A DNA stretch of 64,000 nucleotides from Paenirhizobium daejeonense (GTDB lineage Bacteria > Pseudomonadota > Alphaproteobacteria > Rhizobiales > Rhizobiaceae). The notes beneath the pieces were generated by a model, which ran no database searches, was not told the origin of the DNA, and was given only the letters and a program-made list of their open reading frames with translations. The first letter of the stretch is position 1. Each line of letters begins with the position of its first letter. Below are positions 27,725-35,863 of the stretch, piece by piece. The translations under genes and the position numbers were made by a program. The stretch spans positions 645,001 to 709,000 of the forward strand of contig NZ_JACLAL010000002.1 of the NCBI RefSeq assembly GCF_014280875.1. The letters run 5' to 3'.

Positions 27725-28323
27725 TGCCCCTCCTCCCCCCTGGCTTCTGCAAGCTTTGCCCGCGCCGCCGCCAATCGGCTCATGATGGTTCCGACCGGCA
27801 CGCCCAGGATCGTTGCGACCTCGCGATAGGACAGCCCCTCGACATAGGCCAGAAACACGGCGGTCCGTTGAGCCTCCGGCAGGGCATCGACGAGACGCAT
27901 GACCTGATTGGCCATGACCTTGCGGTCTGCCTCCGCCCGGCCATCGAAGGAAAGAACGTCGGCGGCGTCGGCCAGCCCCGCCCCTTCGCGCACCCGCTGT
28001 GCCCGGACCTCGTTCAGCCAGATCGAATGGAGGATGGCGAGAAGCCACTGGTCGATCCGCGAACCCGCGACAAACTGCGCCGCCCGCTCCAGCGCCCGGA
28101 CACAAGTTTGCTGCACCAGATCGTCGGCCATGTCCCGCCGACGCGACAGCACGAAGGCATATCGCCACAGCCGGCTCAGATTCGCCGACAGACCGTTTCG
28201 CACATCCGCCTCGCTCGCGATGGCAGCCTCCCTCCCCGTGAATAAAACGGGCGCGATCGCCCGGTCCTGTTGCGATGAGGGGGCGGCGCTGTTCAGCGGA
28301 TAATCACAGGATAGGCTCGACAT
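27721..28323 (-). CDS. ECF-type RNA polymerase sigma factor
   Basis: 200 residues from ATG 28323 (a TTG at 28329 is also in frame). Region 2: LSRLWRYAFVLSRRRDMADDLVQQTCVRAL, with WLLAILHSIWLNEVRAQ. Region 4: LPEAQRTAVFLAYVEGLSYREVATILGVPVGTIMSRL. Encoded with its anti-sigma factor by an ATGA overlap. The two should form an autoregulated envelope-stress module; target promoters were not identified in the window. Confidence 0.93.
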   Translation of the reverse strand: MSSLSCDYPLNSAAPSSQQDRAIAPVLFTGREAAIASEADVRNGLSANLSRLWRYAFVLSRRRDMADDLVQQTCVRALERAAQFVAGSRIDQWLLAILHSIWLNEVRAQRVREGAGLADAADVLSFDGRAEADRKVMANQVMRLVDALPEAQRTAVFLAYVEGLSYREVATILGVPVGTIMSRLAAARAKLAEARGEEGQ

Positions 28324-28388
28324 TGGCAAGATACCGATTTGACGACAGACGGAGCCACGAAATCGTGGCCCGACCCGTCATCTGCTCC

Positions 28389-28490
28389 CTAGCGCATCGG
28401 CCCGAAAATCGGGATCGATATTCGGAAAGCTCAATGCGTAGATTCAAGATGTTAGAGCGCCGTGCGTCCAAATGGACGCACGGCGCTCTA
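28389..28490. repeat. two-module palindromic intergenic repeat, also a likely terminator for the TPR gene
   Basis: Module 1 (28389-28450) carries GCGCATCGGCCCGAAAATCGG... ATCGATATTCGG. Module 2 (28453-28490) is a perfect 17-bp stem, TAGAGCGCCGTGCGTCC with its exact complement, around AAAT. Both modules match the style of abundant rhizobial intergenic repeats. Module 2 ends 3 bp from the stop of the minus-strand TPR gene, so its hairpin can shield or end that mRNA. Confidence 0.78.
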
Positions 28491-28493
28491 GCG

Positions 28494-29051
28494 TCAGATC
28501 TTCGGAGCCGCGCTGATGGCGGCATCGAGGTCGCGATATTCCTCGCACGAGGTGCCGCAAAGCCCTGAGATCGCCTTCAACTGCGCCTTGGCCAGCTCTA
28601 TCTCGCCCTTCAGGACATAGGCCTCACCGAGATATTCCCGCACCTGCGCATATTGCGGGTCGGCGGCCACGGACTTCAGGTAATAGCCGATGCCTTCATC
28701 GAGACGGCCGAGCTTGCGGGTAGCGTAACCACGATAATTCAGTACTACAGGGGAATTCTGATCCTTCACCGTATCGAGTACATCGAGGGCGTCCTGGTAT
28801 CGCTCGGCCTTCGCCAGCGCATAGGCATAATCCGCAAGGTTCTCATCCGTGAGATTGGCGCCGCTTTGCTTGACGCATTTCTGCGACTTCCGGTCATAGA
28901 CGCTGCCCTTCTTGCAGACGGGTGTCGTCTCCGATCCGGAATCAGACCCACCTCCATAACCACCGGCCGCGAATAAGGGACCGGCAAGGGCGACGGAAAA
29001 GAGGCAGACGGCGGACAGGGTGGCAAAGCGAAGCTTTTGAACGCGGGGCAT
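28494..29051 (-). CDS. secreted tetratricopeptide-repeat protein
   Basis: 185 residues from ATG 29051 (MPRVQKLRFATLSAVCLFSVALAG), giving a signal peptide cleaved near LFA|AGG. A Gly/Ser-rich stretch and a CKKGSVYDRKSQKC segment precede about three TPR-like helix pairs (YAYALAKAERYQDALDVL; YLKSVAADPQYAQVREYLGEAYVLKGE). Two cysteines close the protein (GLCGTSCEEY). A periplasmic protein-interaction role is likely; the family is common but uncharacterised in rhizobia. Confidence 0.82.
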   Translation of the reverse strand: MPRVQKLRFATLSAVCLFSVALAGPLFAAGGYGGGSDSGSETTPVCKKGSVYDRKSQKCVKQSGANLTDENLADYAYALAKAERYQDALDVLDTVKDQNSPVVLNYRGYATRKLGRLDEGIGYYLKSVAADPQYAQVREYLGEAYVLKGEIELAKAQLKAISGLCGTSCEEYRDLDAAISAAPKI

Positions 29052-29231
29052 GGCTTGATCCTCTGCAAATACGACAGCGCCGGAAGCCACCTACGATGAA
29101 CGGCGGACGCTGCGAGTTTGATTTCCCCGCATGAACCCGCGCCGAACTCTTTCGGCGGAAGCGATCATGCGGCGTTGCAGGAGGTGAACACCCCGGAGGG
29201 TGCTTCTATTCGACGGAATCTGAAATTTTCT

Positions 29232-29972
29232 TCAGGCGATCCAGCCGCCCGAAAGCGCGCTGACCCAATCGGCCATGCCATGAGCTGCTGCCATTTCGGC
29301 TGCGGCCTCGTTGTCGTAGCGTACCTGCCGGAAGGTCGGCTGCCAGCCACGGCCGGTCTTTTCCAGCACGGCATAGGCCGCAAAAGGCGTGCCCTGCTGG
29401 GCCTTGTGATAGAAGGGCTGGTCATAATCGAAGCCCGGACAACCAACGCTGCCCGGATTGACGATAAGGCGGCCACCGGAAAGCTGGACAGCCCTCGCGA
29501 TATGGCTGTGACCGCAGAGAATGAGCGGCTGTTCGATACCATTGGCAAGCCCCTCGATTTCATCGAGCGGCTTCAGATGGAAGATGCCATCCGGCGAAAG
29601 CGTCTCCATCCAGTAGGTGTTATCGTCCTGCGGCGTCGCGTGGCAGAGATAGGCCTCGTCGCGATAGACCTCGCTGAACGGCAGCGCGCGGATCCAGTCG
29701 AGATGGTCCGTGGTGAGCTGCGGAAAAACCGGCTGCTCCCAATCACCCATTTCCTCGAACGACCTGTCAATCAGCGCCCGATCGTGGTTTCCCCGAACAC
29801 TCACAGCCCCGAGCGGCAACAACAGATCCGCCGTGGCACCGGCGTTCAGAGGACCGGAAAAGCTGTCCCCGAGATTGACGATCTCGGAAATCCCCTGCCG
29901 GCGGATATCCTCCAGCACGGCTTCCAGCGCCAGATGGTTGCCGTGGACATCGGCGATTGCAGCGAAGATCAT
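29232..29972 (-). CDS. metallophosphoesterase (calcineurin-like, YfcE/ApaH-type)
   Basis: 246 residues with a complete dinuclear site: ADVHGNHLAL (residues 8-17), LGDSFSGP, VRGNHDRAL near 59, CHATPQDDN near 111 and CGHSHIA near 154, plus NPGSVGCP. Such small cytosolic enzymes cleave phosphodiesters or phosphomonoesters; the substrate is unknown. It starts 4 bp after the uraH stop, so it is probably co-transcribed with uraH-allA. The plus-strand frame opposite it (444 codons) is a shadow. Confidence 0.88.
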   Translation of the reverse strand: MIFAAIADVHGNHLALEAVLEDIRRQGISEIVNLGDSFSGPLNAGATADLLLPLGAVSVRGNHDRALIDRSFEEMGDWEQPVFPQLTTDHLDWIRALPFSEVYRDEAYLCHATPQDDNTYWMETLSPDGIFHLKPLDEIEGLANGIEQPLILCGHSHIARAVQLSGGRLIVNPGSVGCPGFDYDQPFYHKAQQGTPFAAYAVLEKTGRGWQPTFRQVRYDNEAAAEMAAAHGMADWVSALSGGWIA

Positions 29973-29975
29973 CGA

Positions 29976-30332
29976 TCAGCTACCCCGGTAGGTGGAATAG
30001 CCATAGGGCGAAAGCAGAAGCGGCACATGATAGTGAGCCTCGGAATCGCTGATGCCGAAGCGGATCGGGATGACATCGAGGAACGGGGGCGAAGTGAGCG
30101 GCGCACCCTGCGCCTTCAGGTAGTCGCCGGCATGGAACAGCAGTTCGTACTGCCCGACCCGGAAGCTCTCGCCCGAAAGGATCGGTCCGCCATCGACGCG
30201 ACCGTCGGAATTGGTGATCACGGTGGTCACGAGCTCGGCATCCTCGCCCACGATCCGCATCAACTGGATCTTCAGGCCTTCCGCCGGCTTGCCGAGCGCG
30301 GTGTCGAGGACATGGGTGGTAAGGCCGGTCAT
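29976..30332 (-). CDS. uraH: 5-hydroxyisourate hydrolase (transthyretin-like)
   Basis: Hydrolyses 5-hydroxyisourate, the PuuD product, to OHCU. 118 residues, standard length. Signature N terminus [16 protein letters not shown] with the active-site His, a central SDGRVDGGP, and the diagnostic C-terminal tetrapeptide YRGS preceded by YGYST. Its start overlaps the allA stop (ATGA). Confidence 0.96.
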   Translation of the reverse strand: MTGLTTHVLDTALGKPAEGLKIQLMRIVGEDAELVTTVITNSDGRVDGGPILSGESFRVGQYELLFHAGDYLKAQGAPLTSPPFLDVIPIRFGISDSEAHYHVPLLLSPYGYSTYRGS

Positions 30333-30829
30333 AGATGGGGCTCCAGAATCACGAAAGGCGTGTCGAAAAAGAACTCTTCGAGATTGTTGCCCGGCCCGTC
30401 ACGATCGACAACCAGAAAATCCGAGATTTCCCCTATCGCCATCAGCGGATGATGCCAGACGTTACGCCGGTAATTCACGCCCTGATCGGGTCGCGCCAGA
30501 AAGACCTGCGGACGTCCAGGCCTGCCATCCTCATCGGGTGAAACGGCGACCAGAAACGGCCGACCGGAGAGCGGCGAAAAGCTCTGGCTGCCGAACGGAT
30601 GCCGCTCCATCATTCCGACTTGATAGGGAAAGGCGCGCGGCTGGCCGCGGAAGATGTTGACGATAACCCGTGCCCCTTCGCCCGTTACCTCCGGCGAAAA
30701 CAGCGCATGAAACCGCTCCGTGGTGCCGCCATTGATCAGGCGCATTGTTTCGGGCCTGGCGGAAATCACCTCGCCGAAAGGAGCGAATTCTTCGGGGGTA
30801 AGAGGCTGGATGGAAAGCATGTCGGACAA
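30329..30829 (-). CDS. allA: ureidoglycolate lyase
   Basis: Releases glyoxylate and urea from ureidoglycolate, the end of the ureide pathway. 166 residues, cupin-like AllA family, with [14 protein letters not shown] at the N terminus, [17 protein letters not shown] near residue 74 and [15 protein letters not shown] near 116. Coupled to uraH by the ATGA overlap. The preceding gene (HepT-like) ends about 6 bp upstream. Confidence 0.94.
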   Translation of the reverse strand: MSDMLSIQPLTPEEFAPFGEVISARPETMRLINGGTTERFHALFSPEVTGEGARVIVNIFRGQPRAFPYQVGMMERHPFGSQSFSPLSGRPFLVAVSPDEDGRPGRPQVFLARPDQGVNYRRNVWHHPLMAIGEISDFLVVDRDGPGNNLEEFFFDTPFVILEPHL

Positions 30830-30835
30830 CAGGAG

Positions 30836-31201
30836 TCATTCTCCCTGAATATGCGGATGGCGTAGCTGGTTGATCTGGCGGATCAGTGCCGGCAGGTCGG
30901 CTTGAACGGTGTCCCACACCAGTCGCCAGTCGAGTGGTTCGTGCTCATGGACAACCATGTCGCGCCAGCCCCTGATTTTCCGCCAGTCGATGTCAGGATA
31001 TTCGGAAGCGGCAGACGGAGAGCCGGCCAGTACCCTCGCAGCCGCGGCGGCGATCAGCACGAAGGTCATCGCAACCGCGCGCTGGATCAGGATATCCCGC
31101 TCGAATGCCTCTCCGGTCACATCCTTGACAAAACCGACAGCCTCGGAGGCCGCCTCCTGCATGTCGCGAAGATCTTCGAGAAAACGCTGCTCTGGAGTCA
31201 T
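30836..31201 (-). CDS. HepT-like HEPN protein (DUF86) with altered toxin motif
   Basis: 121 residues, all-helical, starting MTPEQRFLEDLRDMQEAA. HEPN toxins of the MNT/HEPN class carry R-x4-H-x-Y. Here the segment IRGWRDMVVHEHEPLDW near residue 77 keeps Arg and the first His but has His where the tyrosine belongs. In Shewanella HepT that tyrosine is the residue AMPylated by the MntA antitoxin. The start overlaps the stop of a truncated nucleotidyltransferase stub (ATGA). It is probably a decayed or repurposed toxin. Confidence 0.75.
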   Translation of the reverse strand: MTPEQRFLEDLRDMQEAASEAVGFVKDVTGEAFERDILIQRAVAMTFVLIAAAAARVLAGSPSAASEYPDIDWRKIRGWRDMVVHEHEPLDWRLVWDTVQADLPALIRQINQLRHPHIQGE

Positions 31202-31305
31202 ATGACCGCCACCGAACCGAAGACACGCGGGTTCGCCGCATTGAAGCGCTCACTCGCCTCGCGGATCGCCTGCCTGTTTTTATCCAGCACTTCCGATGGC
31301 CGCAT
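31198..31305 (-). pseudogene. truncated MntA-type nucleotidyltransferase (antitoxin stub)
   Basis: A 35-codon frame with a strong GGAGGT ribosome site 7 nt before ATG 31305. Its first 31 residues match the start of MNT antitoxins (MRPSEVLDKNRQAIREASERF... RVFGSVA). The reading then stops after VI, so GS is present but the G-S-x10-D-x-D catalytic block and the rest of the domain are gone. This looks like an internal deletion that kept the translational coupling to hepT. Confidence 0.65.
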
Positions 31306-31329
31306 GACCGAACCTCCGTTTTGGGCAAT

Positions 31330-31383
31330 ATAGAGCATGTCCCGCAAAAGTGGGAACCAGTTTCAGGACAAGGGCATAAGCCC
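31330..31383. repeat. rhizobial TAGAGCATGTC-type intergenic repeat
   Basis: It begins TAGAGCATGTCCCGCAAAAG and continues with small nested stems (CCC...GGG at 31341-31354; TGTCC with GGACA). The sequence style matches a very common dispersed repeat in Rhizobiales. It lies upstream of the MNT stub. Confidence 0.5.
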
Positions 31384-31482
31384 AAATATGCAGAGAGAAT
31401 TCGAGCAGTCACAACACGCTTTGTGGAAGCGCCCTACCGGAGGAAATCGGGAACCTCACCAAAACGCGGCAGGCCGCAGACG

Positions 31483-31510
31483 AAAACAGCGCCGGCTTTC
31501 ACCGGCGCTG
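31483..31510 (-). terminator. rho-independent terminator of glnII
   Basis: Perfect 9-bp stem: CAGCGCCGG 31487-31495 with CCGGCGCTG 31502-31510, 6-nt loop, followed on the minus strand by TTTTCG. It lies 28 bp after the glnII stop. Confidence 0.85.
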
Positions 31511-31537
31511 TCGTGATCAATGGTCGATCTTCGAAGA

Positions 31538-32572
31538 TCAGGCTGCTGCAGAAGCAGCGAACGGAACTTCCGAGATCGTCTTCAGGACCTGCGAAGCGAT
31601 CGCATAGGGGTCGCCCTGGGAGTTCGGACGACGATCTTCCAGATAGCCCTTGTAATCGTTCTTGACGAAGGAGTGCGGAACGCGGATGGAGGCGCCACGG
31701 TCGGCAACGCCGTAGGAGAATTTGTTCCACGGAGCCGTTTCGTGCTTGCCGGTCAGACGCATGTGGTTGTCCGGGCCGTAAACGTTGATGTGGTCCATCA
31801 GGTTCTTATCGAACTGCGCCATCAGGCGTTCGAAATAGTCCTTACCGCCAACTTCGCGCATGTACTTGGTCGAGAAGTTGCAGTGCATGCCAGAACCGTT
31901 CCAGTCGGTGTCGCCGAGCGGCTTGCAGTGCCATTCGATATCGATGCCGTACTTTTCGCAGATGCGCAGCAGCAGGTAGCGAGCCATCCAGATCTGGTCG
32001 GCGGCCTTCTTGGAGCCTTTGCCGAAAATCTGGAATTCCCACTGACCCTTTGCCACTTCGGCGTTGATGCCTTCGTGGTTGATGCCGGCTTCGAGGCACT
32101 GGTCCAAGTGCTCTTCCACGATCTGGCGCGCGATGGAGCCGACGTTCTTGTAGCCGACGCCGGTATAGTACGGACCCTGCGGAGCCGGGTAGCCGTGTTC
32201 CGGGAAGCCGAGCGGGCGGCCGTCTTCGTAGAAGAAGTATTCCTGCTCGAAACCGAACCATGCATCTTCATCGTCGAGGATGGTCGCACGGGTATTCGAC
32301 GGATGGGGGGTAACACCGTCCGGCATCATGACTTCGCACATCACGAGAGCGCCGTTCTTGCGGGCCGGATCGGGATAAATGGCAACCGGCTTGAGAACGC
32401 AGTCGGAGCTACGGCCTTCGGCCTGCTCGGTCGACGAGCCGTCGAAACCCCAATAGGGAAGCTCTTCCAGCGAGGGGAAGTTGTCGAATTCCTTGATCTG
32501 CGTCTTGCCACGCAGGTTCGGCACCGGCTTGTAGCCATCGAGCCAGATATACTCGAGCTTGTACTTGGTCAT
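31538..32572 (-). CDS. glnII: glutamine synthetase II (eukaryote-type)
   Basis: Makes glutamine from glutamate and ammonia with ATP. 344 residues from ATG 32572 (MTKYKLEYIWLDGY), the size of the rhizobial GSII rather than the ~470-residue GSI. Motifs: YWGFDGSSTEQAEG near residue 47, GFEQEYFF near 127, NHEGINAEVAKGQWEFQ near 184, GSGMHCNFSTKYMRE near 242, and ADRGASIRVPHSFV near 304. GSII is not adenylylated and is controlled by NtrC and by GstI. A good sigma-54 promoter lies upstream, and gstI is divergent. Confidence 0.97.
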   Translation of the reverse strand: MTKYKLEYIWLDGYKPVPNLRGKTQIKEFDNFPSLEELPYWGFDGSSTEQAEGRSSDCVLKPVAIYPDPARKNGALVMCEVMMPDGVTPHPSNTRATILDDEDAWFGFEQEYFFYEDGRPLGFPEHGYPAPQGPYYTGVGYKNVGSIARQIVEEHLDQCLEAGINHEGINAEVAKGQWEFQIFGKGSKKAADQIWMARYLLLRICEKYGIDIEWHCKPLGDTDWNGSGMHCNFSTKYMREVGGKDYFERLMAQFDKNLMDHINVYGPDNHMRLTGKHETAPWNKFSYGVADRGASIRVPHSFVKNDYKGYLEDRRPNSQGDPYAIASQVLKTISEVPFAASAAA

Positions 32573-32660
32573 TCTTGGTCTCTCTTCAGTCAAGCGCCCG
32601 CCCATGGAGCGCAACAGAGGGGGCGATTCTCCGGTTGTCCGGCGAGTCGTTTTCATAGAA

Positions 32661-32675
32661 GCAGGAAGCATGCCA
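32661..32675 (-). promoter_or_regulatory. sigma-54 (-24/-12) promoter of glnII
   Basis: The minus strand reads TGGCATGCTTCCTGC, matching TGGCAYG-N4-YTGC with correct GG/GC spacing. It ends 88 bp before the glnII ATG. NtrC/RpoN control of glnII is established in rhizobia. Confidence 0.85.
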
Positions 32676-32890
32676 ACTGATGCAAACCGTCATTCGGCTG
32701 ACACAATGACGCACCCGCAAAGCCCTGTGACTGTGGATCGACAGCGGGAATCCTTAACAGTTTCAGCTTATTGTGTGGGAACATGACACAGCCATACCGT
32801 GTTCTCCTGTGTCGCGGGCATCATGCTGGAATGTGATGATTTCGCAATCACGCATGTTTTCAGCCCAAAAATGCCTATATTTTATGCATT

Positions 32891-32919
32891 TTGCACTTTT
32901 CGTGTGCATCTCATTTAAA
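32891..32919 (+). promoter_or_regulatory. putative sigma-70 promoter of gstI
   Basis: TTGCAC (32891-32896), 17-bp spacer, TTTAAA (32914-32919). The spacer and -35 hexamer coincide with the NtrC palindrome. It lies 57 bp upstream of the gstI ATG. Confidence 0.55.
32892..32908. promoter_or_regulatory. NtrC-type binding palindrome
   Basis: TGCACTTTTCGTGTGCA: TGCAC and GTGCA separated by 7 bp, the NtrC operator arrangement. It lies about 217 bp upstream of the glnII -24/-12 site, at enhancer distance, and within the gstI promoter. It could therefore activate glnII and repress gstI at the same time. Confidence 0.75.
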
Positions 32920-32976
32920 AACCTGTTAGGGAATGTCATCGGACTTGAAAACCGATGAACAACGAAAGGCAGAAGC

Positions 32977-33159
32977 ATGACAACGAACATGGTTCGGGAA
33001 TCGGCGAAGATCCTGCAGTTCCCGGTAAGAAACGTTCAGAAGATGATGGAAATTCGCGAGCGCGACGGACGCTCACGCCCTGTGATTTACGAAAGCGGCG
33101 CTGGCAGCTGGTATCACGAGGAAGCGATCCGCGAAGTGGATGAGGCGCGCAAGCAGTAG
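32977..33159 (+). CDS. gstI: GstI-type inhibitor of glutamine synthetase expression (DUF2735)
   Basis: 60 residues beginning MTTNMVRESAKILQFPV, the DUF2735 signature, ending in a charged tail. In Rhizobium leguminosarum a protein of this size, encoded divergently from glnII, blocks glnII translation when nitrogen is sufficient. The position, size and orientation here match, so the name is used on synteny plus motif. ATG 32977 is preferred over a frame starting at 32955, which reads out of register. Confidence 0.8.
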   Translation: MTTNMVRESAKILQFPVRNVQKMMEIRERDGRSRPVIYESGAGSWYHEEAIREVDEARKQ

Positions 33160-33501
33160 CAAGCGCGCCAGAATGCCCTGCTCACTCAGACCTGAAGGTT
33201 CTTGAGGCGTGGAGCGTTGCGCCATCATCAGAGTGAGAGCAACAAGGGCGACAATCCTCGCTCGGCGATAAAATTGCCGACAATAGATGGCTTGAACGGT
33301 CTACCTTCATTTGCGGAACATCTTCAGCTTCCAATCTCCGGAAGCATATAACATTCCGGCCGGAACTATCGTCGGCCCACCGTCGATCCGCTTCGAAAAC
33401 CCGCCAGCGCGATAAACTCCTTTGAGAACATCAGGACTACTCCACGCCGGCCTCACGCAGACCGGGTGAAGAATACTCGTTTGCACGGGGGCTGCGGGGC
33501 C
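33160..33501. other. 342-bp interval between gstI and uraD; only a doubtful small ORF
   Basis: A minus-strand frame of 59 codons with GTG start 33486 and stop 33307 runs downstream of uraD (ends GDWKLKMFRK). It has no ribosome site and no recognised family; its codons look partly natural, so it may be a gene remnant. Nothing else coding was seen. Confidence 0.3.
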
Positions 33502-34002
33502 TCAGACATTCTCCGGCAGGAGGTGTCCAAGGCGAATGCGAGCGATCTTCTCCACTTGCGCGCAGGCGGTCGCAAACTCAGTTTCGCGATCGTTGTCTAT
33601 GCGCGTCTCAAAAGCGGCAAGAATGTCTTCCTTGGTGAGGCCTGTCACCGCGATAATGAACGGAAAGCCGAATTTCTCGGTGTAGGCGGAATTGATCTCG
33701 GTAAACCGCGCAAACTGTTCGGGACTGAGCCGATCAAGGCCCGCACCGCTCTGCTCCCTGCGGCTTTCCTCGGTCAGTTCGCCGGCAACGGCCAGACGCC
33801 CGGCGAGATCGGGATGCGCCCGCAGAACTCTCAACCGTTCGGCTTCGCTGGCCTTGCGAAACTGTTCGGCGAGCGCGGCATGCACGCTCGAAACCGTCAG
33901 CGGCTCACTGATTGCCCCGGCCTCGAAGGCCCGCTCGGCTATGAAGGGAGAATGCTCGAACACGCCGCCGAAGGTGGAGATGAAGTTGTTTCGCGTCACC
34001 AT
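33502..34002 (-). CDS. uraD: OHCU decarboxylase
   Basis: Converts 2-oxo-4-hydroxy-4-carboxy-5-ureidoimidazoline to S-allantoin. 166 residues from ATG 34002; the frame stays open upstream but lies in puuE. Family motifs: NNFISTFGGVFEHSPFIAERA at the N terminus, the catalytic histidine in RAHPDLAGRLA near residue 61, LTEESRREQSGAGLD, and EINSAYTEKFGFPFIIAV near 104. It lies 4 bp after the puuE stop, so they form a unit. Confidence 0.95.
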   Translation of the reverse strand: MVTRNNFISTFGGVFEHSPFIAERAFEAGAISEPLTVSSVHAALAEQFRKASEAERLRVLRAHPDLAGRLAVAGELTEESRREQSGAGLDRLSPEQFARFTEINSAYTEKFGFPFIIAVTGLTKEDILAAFETRIDNDRETEFATACAQVEKIARIRLGHLLPENV

Positions 34003-34006
34003 GTGC

Positions 34007-34927
34007 TCACCACGTCGGCTTGTGGTTCTTGTGCCAGTGCTCGGCGATCTCGATACGCTTAGGGATCCACACCTTGTCATGTGACCGCACATAATCAATG
34101 AAACGCGCGAGTGCCGCGGCCCGGCCCGGACGGCCCACAAGGCGGCAATGCAGCCCGATCGACAGCATCTTGGCGCTGCCGGCCTTGCCCTCTTCATAAA
34201 GCACGTCGAAGGCGTCCTTGAGATAGGTGAAGAACTGGTCGCCGGAGTTAAAGCCCTGCGGCGTCGCAAACCGCATATCGTTGGTTTCGAGCGTATAGGG
34301 GATGATCAGGAACGGCTTGCCGTCGATACCCTTCACCCAGTAGGGCAGGTCGTCAGCGTAAGAGTCCGACGAATAAACGAAACCACCCTCTTCCATGACG
34401 AGCCTGAGCGTGTTGTCGGAGGGCTTGCCCTGATACATGCCGAGCGGATGGGAACCGGTCAACTCCTTGTGCAGCCGCACCGCCTCGAGGATGTGCTCGC
34501 GCTCCTCCTCCTCGGAAAAATCCTTGTATTCCAGCCAGCGATAACCGTGGCTGGCGATTTCCCATCCGGCTTCCTTCATCGCCGCGACCGCTTCCGGGTT
34601 ACGTGCCATGGCGAGCGTCACGCCATAAACGGTCACCGGCACACTGCGCTCGGTGAACATCCGCCAAAGACGCCAAAAACCGGCCCGCGAGCCGTATTCG
34701 TAGATCGATTCCATGTTGAGATTGCGCTGTCCGCCCCAGGGCTGCGCACCGACGATCTCCGACAGAAGGCATTCCGAGGCCTTGTCGCCGTCAAGAATGC
34801 AGCTTTCGCCGCCCTCTTCGTAATTGACAACGAACTGCACGGCGATGCGGGCATCACCGGGCCACTTCGGGTCTGGAGTGTTGCGGCCATAGCCGACGAG
34901 GTCGCGCGGATAGGTATCGGTCTGCAT
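34007..34927 (-). CDS. puuE: allantoinase PuuE (polysaccharide-deacetylase fold)
   Basis: Opens the allantoin ring to allantoate. 306 residues from ATG 34927; a TTG one codon upstream is possible. Not the amidohydrolase-type allantoinase but the PuuE kind: YPRDLVGYGRNTPDPKWPGDARIAVQFVVNYEEGGE at the N terminus (split across residues 5-45), EIASHGYRWLEY near 123 and GLHCRLVGRPGR near 270. Completes the uricolytic route with uraD. Confidence 0.95.
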   Translation of the reverse strand: MQTDTYPRDLVGYGRNTPDPKWPGDARIAVQFVVNYEEGGESCILDGDKASECLLSEIVGAQPWGGQRNLNMESIYEYGSRAGFWRLWRMFTERSVPVTVYGVTLAMARNPEAVAAMKEAGWEIASHGYRWLEYKDFSEEEEREHILEAVRLHKELTGSHPLGMYQGKPSDNTLRLVMEEGGFVYSSDSYADDLPYWVKGIDGKPFLIIPYTLETNDMRFATPQGFNSGDQFFTYLKDAFDVLYEEGKAGSAKMLSIGLHCRLVGRPGRAAALARFIDYVRSHDKVWIPKRIEIAEHWHKNHKPTW

Positions 34928-35155
34928 CAAATCACCCTATGGAGACATGCCGCGCGAGCGTTTGCCTGCTCACAGGACACGACATCGGAAAAGAACAACA
35001 ACTGCAACGCGGGAGCGAATCCGGAAGATCGCGACGCGCCTGAATGCGTTGCGCAAACGGTAAGCAGCGTGAAGGCCGATGTCGAGATGGAAACGAAAGA
35101 GCGGGGCGTTGCCTTTTTGGCGACACCCCTCACCGACCCGCGACTGAACCGGCAT

Positions 35156-35863
35156 TCAGGCGATCTTGCGGGCGGAAATGCGTCCCATCGGATGCAGCGA
35201 GTGAACCTGGAACGGCGCTCCCGGCTCCTTCTCGACAAACAGGGCGAGATTGGAGAAATCCACCGGTTCGGACAGGACTGGCGCGAAATGCGCCCGCAGC
35301 GCTTCTTCTATCCGGGGGAATTCAAAAGGCGCCAACGGACCGGTGAGCGGCATATGGAAACGGAATTCGTCCATCACGTAAGGATGGCCCCAGCGATAGA
35401 GATTGGCGAACTGCGGAGCCGACAGCCCCTCCGGATTGCGCCGCTCGATTTCCGCTTCGGTCAGCGGCGCCCGGAAGGCGTCGAATTCCTGCACCACGGC
35501 GGCGGCCAGATAGTCGAGTTCAGGACACGGACGCTGCAGCACGAGGCCGAAGAAATCCCCGAGCCGGGCAATTTCGAGTCGCGGCAGTTCGAAGGGCTCC
35601 AGCGTTCCGGCAAAACGCATCAGGTCGCGAAGCATGGCGGCTTCGACAAGGTCGCTGTGCAGATGAAAGGGAGCTTTCAGCGTGGCGTGGAAGCCATAAC
35701 GACGCGGCAAGGCGGTATGAAAGGCAATCTCGTGCACCCCGAGACCGCGCAGGGCGGGATGCTCGACGGCCTCGCCGGAATAGACATTGCGCCCGAGCCA
35801 GCCTGCGGCAGCAAGCGTCAGCGGGTCGCCCGAAGGGGGCGTGAAATGTATGGCATAGCGCAT
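35156..35863 (-). CDS. DUF1045 protein, predicted 2H phosphodiesterase
   Basis: 235 residues. Two H-x-[TM]-x type motifs fit the 2H-phosphoesterase fold: GFHATLKAPF near residue 57 and FRFHMPLTG near 167. The DUF1045 family is usually linked to phosphonate (phn) operons, but no phn genes are in the window. It is a single gene, with about 220 bp to puuE and no coding signal in between. Confidence 0.85.
   Translation of the reverse strand: MRYAIHFTPPSGDPLTLAAAGWLGRNVYSGEAVEHPALRGLGVHEIAFHTALPRRYGFHATLKAPFHLHSDLVEAAMLRDLMRFAGTLEPFELPRLEIARLGDFFGLVLQRPCPELDYLAAAVVQEFDAFRAPLTEAEIERRNPEGLSAPQFANLYRWGHPYVMDEFRFHMPLTGPLAPFEFPRIEEALRAHFAPVLSEPVDFSNLALFVEKEPGAPFQVHSLHPMGRISARKIA

Noticed and set aside
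27725..28168. N-terminal extension of the anti-sigma frame
   Set aside because: Lies in another frame of the sigma factor gene; ATG 27724 with the ATGA overlap is the natural start.
29118..30452. 444-codon plus-strand frame
   Set aside because: Runs opposite three real genes (metallophosphoesterase, uraH, allA) and has no family pattern.
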